NCBI GenBank assembly: GCA_026874595.1
Contig: CM049315.1
Span: forward strand, 19,177,664 to 19,241,663
From: Sipunculus nudus
Lineage: Eukaryota; Annelida; Sipuncula; Golfingiida; Sipunculidae
Direction: 5' to 3'
DNA length: 64,000 bases
The notes under the pieces were generated by a model. It made no database searches. It had not been told where the DNA came from and was given only the letters and a program-made list of their open reading frames with translations. The position numbers and the translations under genes were made by a program. This document shows positions 22,806-33,229 of the stretch, in pieces. Within the stretch, counting starts at the first letter, position 1. The number at the start of each line of letters is the position of its first letter.

Positions 22806-24863
22806 CTAGATGTGTCGGAACGACATGAATGCCCCCGCCTGGGGCAAATTAGAAACATTTATTAAATTTTGTAAAATTTTTAAGTTTAGGAGGTGTTGTA
22901 TGGTAAAAAGTAGGTCAACAGGGGCAAAATGCAAACTCGATCTGTAACGGGTCATTATCAAGCAACACACCAAAAATCAGGCCAGAATCTGCAGGCATTG
23001 TGAAAAAAAGTCCATACATGTGCATTTTTCATAGAAATTTCTGTCTTTCATGAAATTTTCTATGTTTAGGATCTGTCATATGGTCAAAAATAGGTTAACT
23101 GGGACAAAACGCGAACTCGATCTGTAAGTGGTCATTATGCGCCCATAGACCAAACATAAGGCCAGTATCTGTAAGCATTGCACTGCGAAACTAGAATATT
23201 AGCAAAAGCTGATAATCAGTTATAAATTTAAATTGGAGAGGTATGTACCATGTTTCATAACAATCCACCAATTTGCTTCCTGAGAAATAAGCTCCTAAGT
23301 ATTTTTCTATACTAAGCTCTGTGACCTTGATAAGTAGGTCAAGATCACCCATCTTTGAACTTGACCAAGATTTTGTAAATATAATGCAATAGCACTGAAG
23401 AAATGAAGTTCCTGTGTTGAATACCTTTGGAGATATCCTGCACAAAAGGCCAAAATTGAAAAATCCGTTAAAATTTCATTAAAAAATCAGAAATTGCAGG
23501 TGGCGGCACCAAAATTGTGCAGCACTTACAGACCATCAGACCCAATAATCATAGTAGGTTTTGTATAAATCCATACAATGGTTCCTGAGATATAAGCTTC
23601 TGAGTGTTTTTCTATAATCAGCTCTAAAATGTAGCAAAATTGGTCAAGGTCACCCATCTTCGAACTTGGCCAAGATTTTATCCATTTACATCTTCACTGA
23701 TGAAATAAAATTCCAACGGTGAATCCTTTTAGAGATATCCAGCTTATAAGGTAAAAGTTAACAGACGCGGAACAGACAGACTGACGGACACCGGACAGAC
23801 AGATGGACGGACGGACAGACGGACAGCTTGGGTGAAGACAATAGCCCATCAGCCTATGAGCTGAGGGCTTAAAACGGCTGTACATGTATATTTGTCATGA
23901 AAATTAATATTTTTCATGAAATTTTCTATGTTTGGGAGCTGTAAAACAATCAAAAGTAGGTAAACTGGGACAAAACTTAAACTCGATCTGTAACTGGTCA
24001 TTACCTGCCCACACATATAAAAACATCAGGGCGGTATCAGCAGGCATTGCAGAAAAAAAGTCTGTACATATGCATTTGTCATGAAAATTTCTATTTTTCA
24101 TGAAACTTTCTATGTTCAGGAGCAGTCAAAAGGTCAAATGTAGGTCAACTGGGACAAAACAAGAACTTGATCTGTAAATGGTCAATATCTGTCCACACCA
24201 CAAATCAGGCCAATATCTGCAGGCACTGCAAAAAAAGTCTGTACATGTGTATTTATCATGAAAATTTCTATTTTTCATGAAATTTTCTAAGTTAAGGAGC
24301 CGTAAAACGGTCAAAAGTAGGTCAACCGGGACAAAACGCGAACTCGATCTGTAACTGGTCATTATCTGCCCACACACCAAAAATCAGGCCAATATCTAAA
24401 GGCATTGCGAAAAAAAGTCTGTACATGTGTATTTGTCATGAAAATTTCTATTTTTCATTAAAATTTTCTGAGTTAAGGAGCCGTAAAACGGTCAAAAATA
24501 GGTCAACCCGGACAATACACGAACTCAATCTGTAACTGGTCATTATCTGCCCACAAACCAAAAATCAGGCCAATATCTGCAGGCATTGCGAAAAAAAGTC
24601 TGTATATGTGTATTTATCATGAAAATTTCTATTTTTCATGAAATTTTCTAAGTTAAGGAGCCGTAAAACTGTCAAAAGAAGGTCAACCCGGACAAAACAC
24701 GAACTCGATCTGTAACTGGTCATTATCTGCCCATACTCCAAAAATCAGGCCAATATTTGCAGGCATTGCGAAAAAAAAGTCCGTACAACTGTTTCATTTC
24801 GGAATGACGGAAGGACGGACATGGGTATAACTATATGCCCCGGCCACTTTGTGGCGGGGGCAT
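22806..24863 (+). mobile_element. family D element, second copy
   Basis: Starts CTAGATGTGTCGG, has ATGCCCCCGCC at 22829-22839, ~180-bp monomers, a GGAATGACGG tract and the hairpin at 24837-24861. It ends GCAT before an A-run inside a family C monomer. ATGCCCCCGCC is the exact reverse complement of GGCGGGGGCAT at the 3' end. Confidence 0.85.
23191..23870 (+). mobile_element. family J hairpin-end element nested in family D
   Basis: Starts CTAGAATATTAGC in the A-run of a family D monomer and ends GGGCTT before AAAA. Core of two ~300-bp monomers, then a GACGG/GACAGACGG microsatellite. The terminal hairpin pairs AGCCC and TCAGC with GCTGA and GGGCT, with a bulged A and a six-base loop. Architecture matches families A and D although the sequence does not. 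Confidence 0.7.
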
Positions 24864-25674
24864 AAAAAATCGTAAAAATTTGAAAAAAATACAGGTGGCA
24901 CCACCAGTCTGCAGAAACTGATGAAACATCTCATGATCAATATGTATGCTAAAAATCATGACCATCCGTGATGTAGTTAATGAGATATTGAAGTTTTTGT
25001 ATGAAATTTTTTACTATTCTGGGGGGGGTAATTTGAGGCCCCATAGCTCGTAGGATATGGGTAACAGAGACCTAATTTCTAGTTTCCATGGAGACTTTTC
25101 ATAAGTCTCTCAGTGTGTCAAGAATGAAGATTCTAAGTCCAGTTTTAACGATTTGTGCCCTGTTAACAGATGTTCACATTTTTAAAGGTCTCAAAAATAG
25201 AGAATAAAATTCGTAAAAAAATTGGAAAATACAGGTGGCGCCACCAGTCTTCAGGAACTGATAAAACATCTCATGATCAATATGTATGCCAAAAATCATG
25301 ACCATCAGTGATGTAGTTAATGAAATATTGAAGTTTTTGTATGAAATTTTTGACAATTCTTAGGGGTACTTTGGTGCCCCATAGCTCAGAGGATATGGGT
25401 AACAGAGACCTAATTTCTGGTTTCCAAGGAGATTTTTCATGGACCTCTCAGAATGTCAAGTTACAAGATTCTAGGTCCAGCAGTTACGATTTGTGCATGG
25501 TTAATGGACAGATGGACGGATGGACAAAGAGTGATTCTATAGCTCTGATGAATTACAGTCAGCTGAGCTAAAAACTCTACAAAGCAATATTTGCAGACTG
25601 CATGCAGAGTACCCATTTATGGAAAATCACCTTTAGTATGTAAAGATGTATGTGTGTATTCAGGACAGAATTAC

Positions 25675-25942
25675 CTGTGATATCTACAGATGGTGGATCA
25701 GTGACTTCAATGAGCATTAACATCTCCTTAAACTTTTTGCCAGGCAGCTTGTTGGCTCCAAAGAACATAGCTTTGAACACACGCGACCACATGCCAAGAA
25801 TCACGCGACTGGCAAAGATTTCTTTCCCCTCCAAGCCGAACATGACGTCACTTCCTTCACAGTACCTGGAGAATTCCTGGTCCATCGAGTCCTTCTTTGC
25901 TGGATTTGTTTTAGAACCCCCACTTTTCAAGTGTCTGGACAT
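25675..25942 (-). CDS. internal exon encoding a BTB/POZ domain segment
   Basis: A 268-nt open exon on the minus strand with acceptor TTTTTCAG before it (25943-25950) and donor GTAATT after it (25674 downwards). The product includes EGSDVMFGLEGKEIFASRVI and MWSRVFKAMFFG. This is the A1-B1-B2-A2 region of a BTB/POZ fold: SDV, a short hairpin, a basic helix, then the x-S-x-V-F-x-A-M-F-x-G signature. BTB domains mediate dimerisation and often recruit cullin-3. Length is 89 codons plus one base. No neighbouring exon of this gene was found in the window, so the introns are long and repeat-filled. Which BTB protein it is cannot be told. Confidence 0.75.
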
Positions 25943-25950
25943 CTGAAAAA

Positions 25951-25985
25951 CAAGGGACCCATGGGTCACATCGCTCAGCTGAATT
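25951..25985 (+). mobile_element. family A 5' end next to the BTB exon acceptor
   Basis: CAAGGGACCCATGGGTCA followed by CGCTCAGCTGA begins 8 nt upstream, in the minus sense, of the BTB exon. How far the element extends to the right is unclear; no matching 3' end was identified before 27241. Confidence 0.7.
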
Positions 25986-26800
25986 TTGGAAAATATTAGT
26001 AACTGCAAAATATTTTTATTTCTTTTGGTTTTTCATGTATATTATCATTAGAAAAGCTATGAGAAAATGGCCCTGCTAAAATGAAACTCTGTTAATTATA
26101 GAATAATGGACATGAGCTAAACCATTTAGTGATGCGCCAAGGGACGTATAGGCCTATGTTAAGTGTTATATAAAAGTAACATTTCATAAACAAATAATGT
26201 GCGAAGGTAATTAAGTTTTCAAAAGTTAAATATATGGCCATATGAGTTAAAAATTAATCCCACAAAGTTTGACCAATATTCCTAATTTTAATAGCAAGTT
26301 AACAGTGTTATTCACACCTAGGCCCCACCAACTTTAAGGGATATGAATGAAATGCTACAAAGTATTTATATCTTCTTAAATCTTGTCAGTTAGCACTTAC
26401 ATTAGATCCTAATATTTTATCACAGTTGAATATTAAGATTAAATTCCTGAAAATTTTTTTCTTAAAAAAAATCAAAATAGTCCAAGTCTCATCAAAATGA
26501 ATTTATTTAACGTTAAAATTATAAGATTCATCTTGTTTATTAGTAGTGTGTATTGAAGGGGTGGGTTGGGGGAGGGTTTCTGTTGTTACTACTCGTTGCT
26601 GAAAAAAATGAAATTTTAAGATTCATCTAGTTCATAGTACAGGTCTGTAAACAGAATGGGGGGGGGGGGGGGGGGGGGGCAGAGAAAAAGGCTGGGATTG
26701 CATAACATTATGCAAACTGCCTGGGGAGCATAGAGAGCTGCACTGAATGAACTACAGTGACCAAAGTGGACTGCTTGACAATGTAAGGGAATACAACAAA
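25986..26800. other. AT-rich spacer with a long poly-G tract
   Basis: Possibly the body of the element starting at 25951. A G homopolymer of about 20 nt lies near 26659-26680. No coding signal. Confidence 0.4.
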
Positions 26801-27240
26801 AGCCTCCAAAAACAATTTCAATAACTAGCCTAATTTTGCAGCTTTTATTTTCAAATTTCAGATTTTAACAGATTAAATCCTTATGTGTACATGCTGTGAA
26901 AATTAAATCCACAGTACTTGCAGGAAAAAAACGTGCCAAGGCCAAAGTTGGGCAAAATTTAAGGTACCAATTTTTTTATTTTTGATAATATTTTAAAAAT
27001 TTAAAAAATTTTGATCTAATTTGGGTATACAATTTAATTTTGATTGATTAAAGTTATATTACTGGAAAAAAAGTCCTTAGTTTTAACATGATTTGTGTTA
27101 AGTGACCAAATATCTTCCTGATTTTTTACAAAATGCATTATGTTTGAGCCAATAACTTTTTTAAATTATATAATACAGACCTAATTTCTGGCATATACAT
27201 AGGAACTATATAGAGGAATATTTATGGTAAATATGAGGAA
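26801..27240 (+). repeat. family A body fragment
   Basis: Matches the part of the 2.6-kb element at about 6215-6685 (for example ACGTGCCA, then AAAGTTGGGCAAAATTTAAGG) and stops at GTAAATATGAGGA. There a new family A 5' end begins. The rest of this copy was not found. Confidence 0.65.
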
Positions 27241-27285
27241 CAAGGGACCCATGGGTCACGGCGCTCAGCTGTTATATATGATAAA
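27241..27285 (+). mobile_element. 5' end of a family A copy split by a nested element
   Basis: CAAGGGACCCATGGGTCACG then GCGCTCAGCTGTTATATATG, as in the 2.6-kb copies. Sequence resumes at 30907 with AAAATATGATTTGGG, the expected next bases. Confidence 0.75.
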
Positions 27286-28618
27286 CAAGTGACCCATGGG
27301 TCATGACGCTCAGCTGCCAAGCATGACCTGTGACATCATGGACTGAGATATTTACAACTTCCAGTCAAATTTTGAAGAACCAATTTGACAATTTGTTGAA
27401 AATTTTCTATGACAACAGAAATATATATCACCTATGTCTGGTTAAAACACAGTGAATTGATGGTCTGAGGAAAATGCATGATTGTTAAGCTATCAGGAAC
27501 TATTCCAACAGCTTGCTTGAAACCCGTCAGTCTAAAAAAAAACACCACAAAGGGCAAATATAAGATCAAAATATATAGCAAAAATCAAGGAAATACATGC
27601 AAGAATTATTGAGAAACAGGTGCTTCTGTGTGAATTTTTATTCAATACAAGCCAACTGTACTGCACTTTTATAAATGATGGTAATATTTATTCAGAAATA
27701 TTTGACCCAATCCTTTACAAGATTACATAAATATACATCCAACTGCATTCACTTTAACTGTTCTTGAGATAAAATGATCAAAAGGAATTAAAAGATGGTT
27801 GCCTGGTGTCCATATTGGACTTCTGACAAGTCTGAAATCAGACAACAAACATTCTCTAAATCGGACCAAACATTAAAGAAAAATTACTGAAACTGCACTG
27901 AAGAAAGAATTTCTAAGGTGGCTAACTGGCAGACATAATGGATTTCTGACAAGTATGACATTTGATATCCCACATTTTCCAATAAGAGACCAAACTTGGG
28001 GCAAATTATCCAGTAATGGATGCCGAAAATAATTCAAAAGGCATGTCCAGGCCCTCATATCAGATTTATAGATATGCAATTGTAAAAAGTGTAAGTCCAA
28101 TATTTTTTATTATCACTCTGCTTTTCAATGGGGTCAGCAGGGTAGGTAAACTGCCAAACCTGAAAGAAAAGAAATGCAGAAAGATTGACTAAGAGTCTTG
28201 AAATAAAACAAAAAGCCATCCTAAATCAAGGTACACATCCACATATTATGAGAACAAACACTTGCTTTTATATGTGGTGATATATATTAAAATATTCAGA
28301 TATCTAGGAAACTAAGTTTATTGCTAGGATTCCATAATATAAACTGCAAAATGTTCCCATCATCTTATAAATCAGTAGCTAAACCTTAATACTATACTCT
28401 CATAGTCTTAATGCCTGGCTGAAGCATTCTGACAACAGTGTTTTTGTTATGAAGTAACGAGGTACTTATCAATGAGCCTTATCACTTAATAGGCTGATAC
28501 AAAAGGGAGTCATATGTCACCAGTGTCACTCACAATTACAGCCACACAGGGAGATGTACCAGCTGGAGTGGGATGGTTATATATACAAGAAAAATAGAGA
28601 TGGTCTATAAAATAAGTA

Positions 28619-29843
28619 CAGTGGAACCCCGCCTTGCGACCACCCCACAATTGCGACCACCCCACAATTACGACCATTTTGCTTGGTCCCGAATTTTTTT
28701 TAGTTTATTTATGTTTAAAAATGACTCAAAATTACGACCACCCCTGAATTCAGAATTACGACCAGATTTCCTGGCCCAAGCGCTAATGCGACCTCGCTAA
28801 TGCGACCACTGCCGAGAAGTACTGAAACAACATTTGTCACGAGTCAGTGGCTGCGTCTTGTCACAGGCGCCTTAACGAAATATCAAAGCGGGTAACAAGG
28901 TTTCTTAACCCGAGTGTTCATCTGGTCCCGCATATCTTCCCGACTCGGTGTCTTCGCTAAGACTCGTTGAGGTGTAGGTTATAGATCAAAGAGGGTAACC
29001 ACCGGCCTGATTACTTAACGAGCCGGTCTGACCTGGGGTCAGATGCTTATTGCCCCTCAGTGATCACCTTTATTACAGCTACCCTAAGTGTGGGGTTGCA
29101 GGCTTAATATTTCAACTCATCACATATTGTTCGATCCTAATTGGTAAAATTAACGACCTAGTTAATCCTAAATGTGTTCATACCTTACTGACACTGAGTA
29201 TTGAGCAGTCAGTAAAATTTATAAATAAAGCTTGCATCGGGGGAAAATCCCTCACATTAATTTGCCTTTTATGATAGATCGTTGTCAGTTTATTTCTCTA
29301 CTGGTTAAGTTTGCATTTAAATTGTTTGCTGTTAGGCAACCATGCCTCTGAAAGAGCTCTCCTTGAAGGATAAAGTAGCGTTAATCAAGGCGGCAACACC
29401 ACGCGCAGTCAGCACCAAATGGCTCAGCAGTTTAGCGTCGGGAAAGCTCAAGTGCACACAATATATACTTAAGCGGAAGGCTAAATATATGACAGCCACG
29501 TATTATGTTCAATATGCATTTAGTAGGTTGTAATCGTATTGCCTTAGTGTTATTATTTGTTCATCATTAGTCACTACGTATGTGTACATGTGTATTAATT
29601 TTCATCATGAATAAATATGTTCAGCTACACACACACAAAAAAAAATCATAATAAGGGTCCTCCGCTAGGTAAAATATTTTGTTAAAGTTCACATTAAAGA
29701 TATGCAATAGATAAACTCTGATACCCATTAAATATCAGCGTGTTATATGCGACCACGGTAAGAGTTTCAAAAATACGACCACCCCCAAATTACGACCACT
29801 TTGCTCAGTCCCCAGGGTGGTCGTAATTTGTGGGGTTCCACTG
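28619..29843 (+). mobile_element. Tigger/pogo-like DNA transposon, internally deleted
   Basis: Terminal inverted repeats CAGTGGAACCCC and GGGGTTCCACTG are flanked by TA on both sides (28617-28618, 29844-29845), as in Tc1/mariner-superfamily elements. The inverted ends continue inward with ACGACCACC/GGTGGTCGT units. At 1.2 kb it is too short for a full transposase, and only the N-terminal DNA-binding part remains. Confidence 0.85.
29342..29533 (+). pseudogene. Tigger-like transposase N-terminal helix-turn-helix remnant
   Basis: 63 codons starting MPLKELSLKDKVALIKAA and ending near YILKRKAKYM. This pattern is typical of the CENP-B/psq-type helix-turn-helix at the N terminus of pogo/Tigger transposases: LSLKxKVxLI, then a recognition helix ending ILKRK. 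It stops just after this domain; the DDE catalytic domain is missing. Its position inside matching TIRs supports the assignment. Confidence 0.75.
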
Positions 29844-29845
29844 TA

Positions 29846-30660
29846 ATTGTGAACATCCCTGACCTATGACCTTGGCCTTTTGCCCATATATCAACTGGAT
29901 TCTTTCTAAATGATGGGTAACTACTAACCACTTAAATCTGGTGTAATTACTTGGCAACCAATGGGTGAATAACTTTGACCTGCAACCTTTAACCTGCTGA
30001 TCAGCTGACCCCAAAATCAATAAGTTATTTATTCAAGCAAAAAGACCCATAAATATGAAGTTTGAGTCAAACTGAGTGATGCATAGATGTGGCATATGTG
30101 AAAGACTGAAGGTTTGGGTTGAACAGTTACACTTGAAATATGATCACAAGCATTTAGAACAATTAAATATTGTGACCTTGACCTTTGACTTTTTGACCTC
30201 AACATCAATAGGCTTCTTCCCTAATTGGTAGGTAAGCCATATATGACAGATGGAAGGTACAGATTGAAAAGTTTGCCTGAAAAAGACTCCACGCAAGAAG
30301 TGGGTGCTGTGAACTTGACCTTTGACCTCAAAATCAACAGGTCTTTTCCCCTGTTGGCAGAGAAGCCATATCAGTGCTGGAAGGTTTGGAATGAAAAGTC
30401 TAGCTTGAAATGTGTCCACAACCTGACCTTGTGACCTCAAAATCTATAGGATTCTTCTCCAACTTAGTAGGTGAGCTATATGTGAAAGATCAAAGAATTG
30501 GGATGAAAGGGTTGGCTTAAAATGCATCCACAGGCTTTTCAAAGAAGATGCTCCTGTGACCTTGACCTTTTTGACCTAAAAAAATTATGGTTCTTCCCCT
30601 GTTGGTAGGTGAGCTGTATGTGAAAGATGGAAGGTTTGAGATGAAAATTTTGTCTTAAAG
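29846..30660 (+). repeat. ~125-bp tandem array rich in TGACCT motifs
   Basis: About six diverged monomers, each with a GTGACCTTGACCTTTGACCT-like stretch and a CCTGTTGGTAGGTGAGC-like stretch. Short frames here are repeat shadows. Confidence 0.7.
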
Positions 30661-30906
30661 AGTTATTTCTGGGGGGTGCAAACACACCCCATAACTTCGA
30701 GAATATAGGTCGCAGTGACCTAATTTCAGGTTTGCAAGGAGATCTTTTTATAACCTCTAAGACTGCATAGGGTTTATGGCCCTAGCCCCTACGGTTACGA
30801 TTTGTGCCCTGCTAACGGCCGGACGGCCGGCTGGCTGGCCGGACAGACAGACGCAAGGACAAAGACCCATCGCTATAGCCCAGCATGACTGAAAGTCAGC
30901 TGAGCC

Positions 30907-31015
30907 AAAAATATGATTTGGGAAAGAGGCACATGCTTGTTTTGTGTGGTAATGAATATAAGCTTTATTATGAGTTGTTGGTGTTTAGCTTATGTATGAT
31001 TTTGATAATTTTTAC
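30907..31015 (+). mobile_element. continuation of the split family A copy
   Basis: ATATGATTTGGG through GTTTAGCTTATGTATGATT matches 4393-4495 and 60107-60205, then sequence changes to family B-like repeats. This marks a deletion or recombination. Confidence 0.7.
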
Positions 31016-31996
31016 AATTCAGCCAAAATTCATTCTTTGGAACCATAAAAGACAATTATTATAAAATTATTCAGGGGATTATTCTTGTAAAATATTAAAC
31101 AAATTTGCCTCAGTGGCTTCAGTCAAAAAACGTTTTACAGGTTTATAACTCATATGGGAAAATACGGAAAAATGGCTAAGTTAAGCTTCTCATAACTCAG
31201 CCAAAAATCACTGAACCAAAACCATTTGAACAAACTTGAATCATCAACATCAAAGGATAATTAATGTGTGAGATTTAAGAATTTGACCCAGTGGTTTTTG
31301 AGAAGATCATTGTAGCCACTTAGCTAAAATGGGATGTTATGGTATATGACTAAATTCAACTCCCCATAACTCAGCCAAAAGTCACTGAAAAGAGACCATT
31401 TGAAAAAACTTCAGAAAGCACTACCCTAGGATTATTTCTGTGCAATATTACACAATTTGGCCATATGGTTTCGGAGAAGTTTTTGTAGCCGTCAGTATTA
31501 TACGGATACTGATGACCCCCGTTCAAAAAGGCCGATGCAGGTGGCGCCACCAATACCTCAATTTCAGATATGACTCATGTGACCAACATTGGCATAAAAT
31601 TTGGTGATGATAGCCCCAGCCATTTCTGAGATTTTAATTTTACTATGCTTTTTTGGACAGATGACTAAGTTCAACTTCCTGTAACTCGGCCAAAAATCAC
31701 CGAACTTGAACCATTTGAACAAATTTGAGAAACATTGTTCCAGAAATCATTTCTGTGAAATATTGCACAATTTGGCTGAACAGTTCGGAGAAGAATATTT
31801 TTAAAGCTTTTTTAGCTTTTTCCCAATAAAATCTAAGAATATGCAGTTGGACAAAAAATAAGCAAAATCCGATAGAGTTTTTTAGATGGCTAATTTTTTG
31901 CATAAAATTTCGTGATGTTAACTCTTGCCGTTTTCAAGATAGTATGGGTTAACGTACGGACGACGCCACACCATCGCATAAGCTCACAGGTTCGCT
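31016..31996 (+). repeat. family B-like tandem units ending in a family B terminus
   Basis: About 170-bp units with AACTCAGCCAAAAATCACTG, then a stretch with GGTGGCGCCACC (31540-31551), ending AAGCTCACAGGTTCGCT before AAAA. Confidence 0.7.
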
Positions 31997-32387
31997 AAAA
32001 ATTCATATCCAGTTTGACATCAGATATCATAAAAATGATGAGACAATTAACTGATGATGTATGTAACTAACGAGATAATGTATTGTAGTTTATATCTAAT
32101 TCATGTCAGGTTAGTAGTAGACAACATATAATAAAGATTCAGCAGATTTTGTATGTTTATCATCAAGTCTAGAGTTCATGCCGGAGTCACATGTAGTCAT
32201 CTGTATAAAATATATCCGTATATCTATGTTATATCTCTATATATTGTATTTATGCACTTTTCCAATTTATAGAATCTTGTGTCTTGTATGACAACAGTAC
32301 ATAACTTGTCAAAAGTACAAGCAAATTATTCTGTTTCCTTGGACGAGGAGCGTGTGTTTGTTTCAGTGGTCCTCATAATCATATACT
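31997..32387. other. AT-rich spacer
   Basis: No gene or repeat recognised. Confidence 0.4.
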
Positions 32388-32725
32388 GATGTGAGAGGGA
32401 AGTGCTGTCTGAGGTGCTTCTAGAGTTTGTCCTACTTGCCCCTAGCCAACACACCCATGTGCTAAGGACAGATCTATAAATAGCAACATGGGGCTTACCT
32501 CAATCAGTGCTATTAACATTTCCGCGTCTCTCCGGCCGGATCTCTCCGACTTTCAGTCACACCCCAGGATAGTGTTGCGGCGCCAGTCTGTTGGATTAGT
32601 GATTATACTGTTAATGATTAAACTGGCGTTTCTTTGTACTTACTTTCAACGAATTTGTAGCGTAAACTTGCTAAAAAAACCATTAAAGTCTCAGTGATTT
32701 TCGAGGACTTTTTGCTGTCACGCCT
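32388..32725 (+). other. possible solo LTR or promoter with short ORF
   Basis: Unusually non-AT-rich segment starting TGATGTGAGAGGG. A TATAAATAG box lies at 32475-32483 and an ATTAAA polyadenylation-like signal near 32684. A 70-codon frame (32488-32697) lies between them. The layout resembles an LTR, but I found no target duplication or second copy. It may also be a promoter. Confidence 0.3.
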
Positions 32726-33229
32726 AGAGTTTCCTTCTCAAATTACCCCAAACTCAGGGCTCATTTCTAAAATCACGAAATATTACGACTCCAAAGAAAT
32801 AAACGCATCAAAATAGCAAGCCTTTCTGGTGATAGGTAAAACTTGAAAGTTGGGAGTTGTAAGTCGCCTCATTTAGTTTTTGTGAACCTGAACCTCGGCA
32901 AATCGTTCCATAATCTGCTTTATCAAAGATATGTAAGAAGAAAAAATTCTTGAGGAATGTCAGATATTTTCATTCTGGTTTAAACAAAAAACTGGAAATT
33001 TAAAGCGTCAAGATACTTAATGCTAAAAGAATGTTGACTGTTGTACAATAGAATGTTCAAGACGAATGGAAAGAAAAAATAAATGAATGTCATATTTTTA
33101 TAAATTACAGAATGTTTAAAAAAATTAAACATTTAATAATTTGATAATTCTTGGCACCGCAGGTGCCATAGTATCCCCAGACAATTACCCCCCCCCCCCC
33201 CCCCCCAAGCCCTTGATAAGATCCATCTA
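32726..33229. other. spacer with a poly-C tract
   Basis: No gene recognised. A C homopolymer of about 20 nt lies at 33187-33207. Confidence 0.4.

Larger units (their letters stand above)
19451..25569 (+). mobile_element. 6.1-kb family A element with family C monomer core, interrupted twice
   Basis: The 5' end CAAGTGACCCATGG plus CTCAGCTGA lies at 19451; the 3' end TCAGCTGAGCT lies at 25569. The core is an array of ~325-bp family C monomers (about 19580-19945, 21823-22805, 24864-25569), each with GGTGGCGCCACC or a near match. Nested elements at 19946-21822 and 22806-24863 cut monomers in their A-runs, and the monomer sequence resumes on the far side. Without them the element would be about 2.2 kb. 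It is non-coding. Confidence 0.8.
27286..30906 (+). mobile_element. 3.6-kb family A-end element nested in another family A copy
   Basis: Starts CAAGTGACCCATGGG with CGCTCAGCTG and ends in TGACT-GAA-AGTCA then CTGAGCC. It interrupts the A-run of a family A body, so both of its borders are defined by the host sequence. It contains the Tigger-like transposon (28619-29843), a tandem array (29846-30660), and a GGCCGGACGGCC-rich stretch near 30823-30850 in place of the usual ACGG microsatellite. Confidence 0.75.

Noticed and set aside
28060-28159. Possible minus-strand exon after TTTCTTTTCTTTCAG reading VWQFTYPADPIEK
   Set aside because: It lies within a nested hairpin-end element and has no good donor; probably chance.
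32490-32592. Minus-strand segment EMLIALIEV resembling EMLMLIEV of the BTB exon
   Set aside because: The frame has an upstream stop, the similarity is short, and the segment better fits an LTR or promoter-like region on the plus strand.
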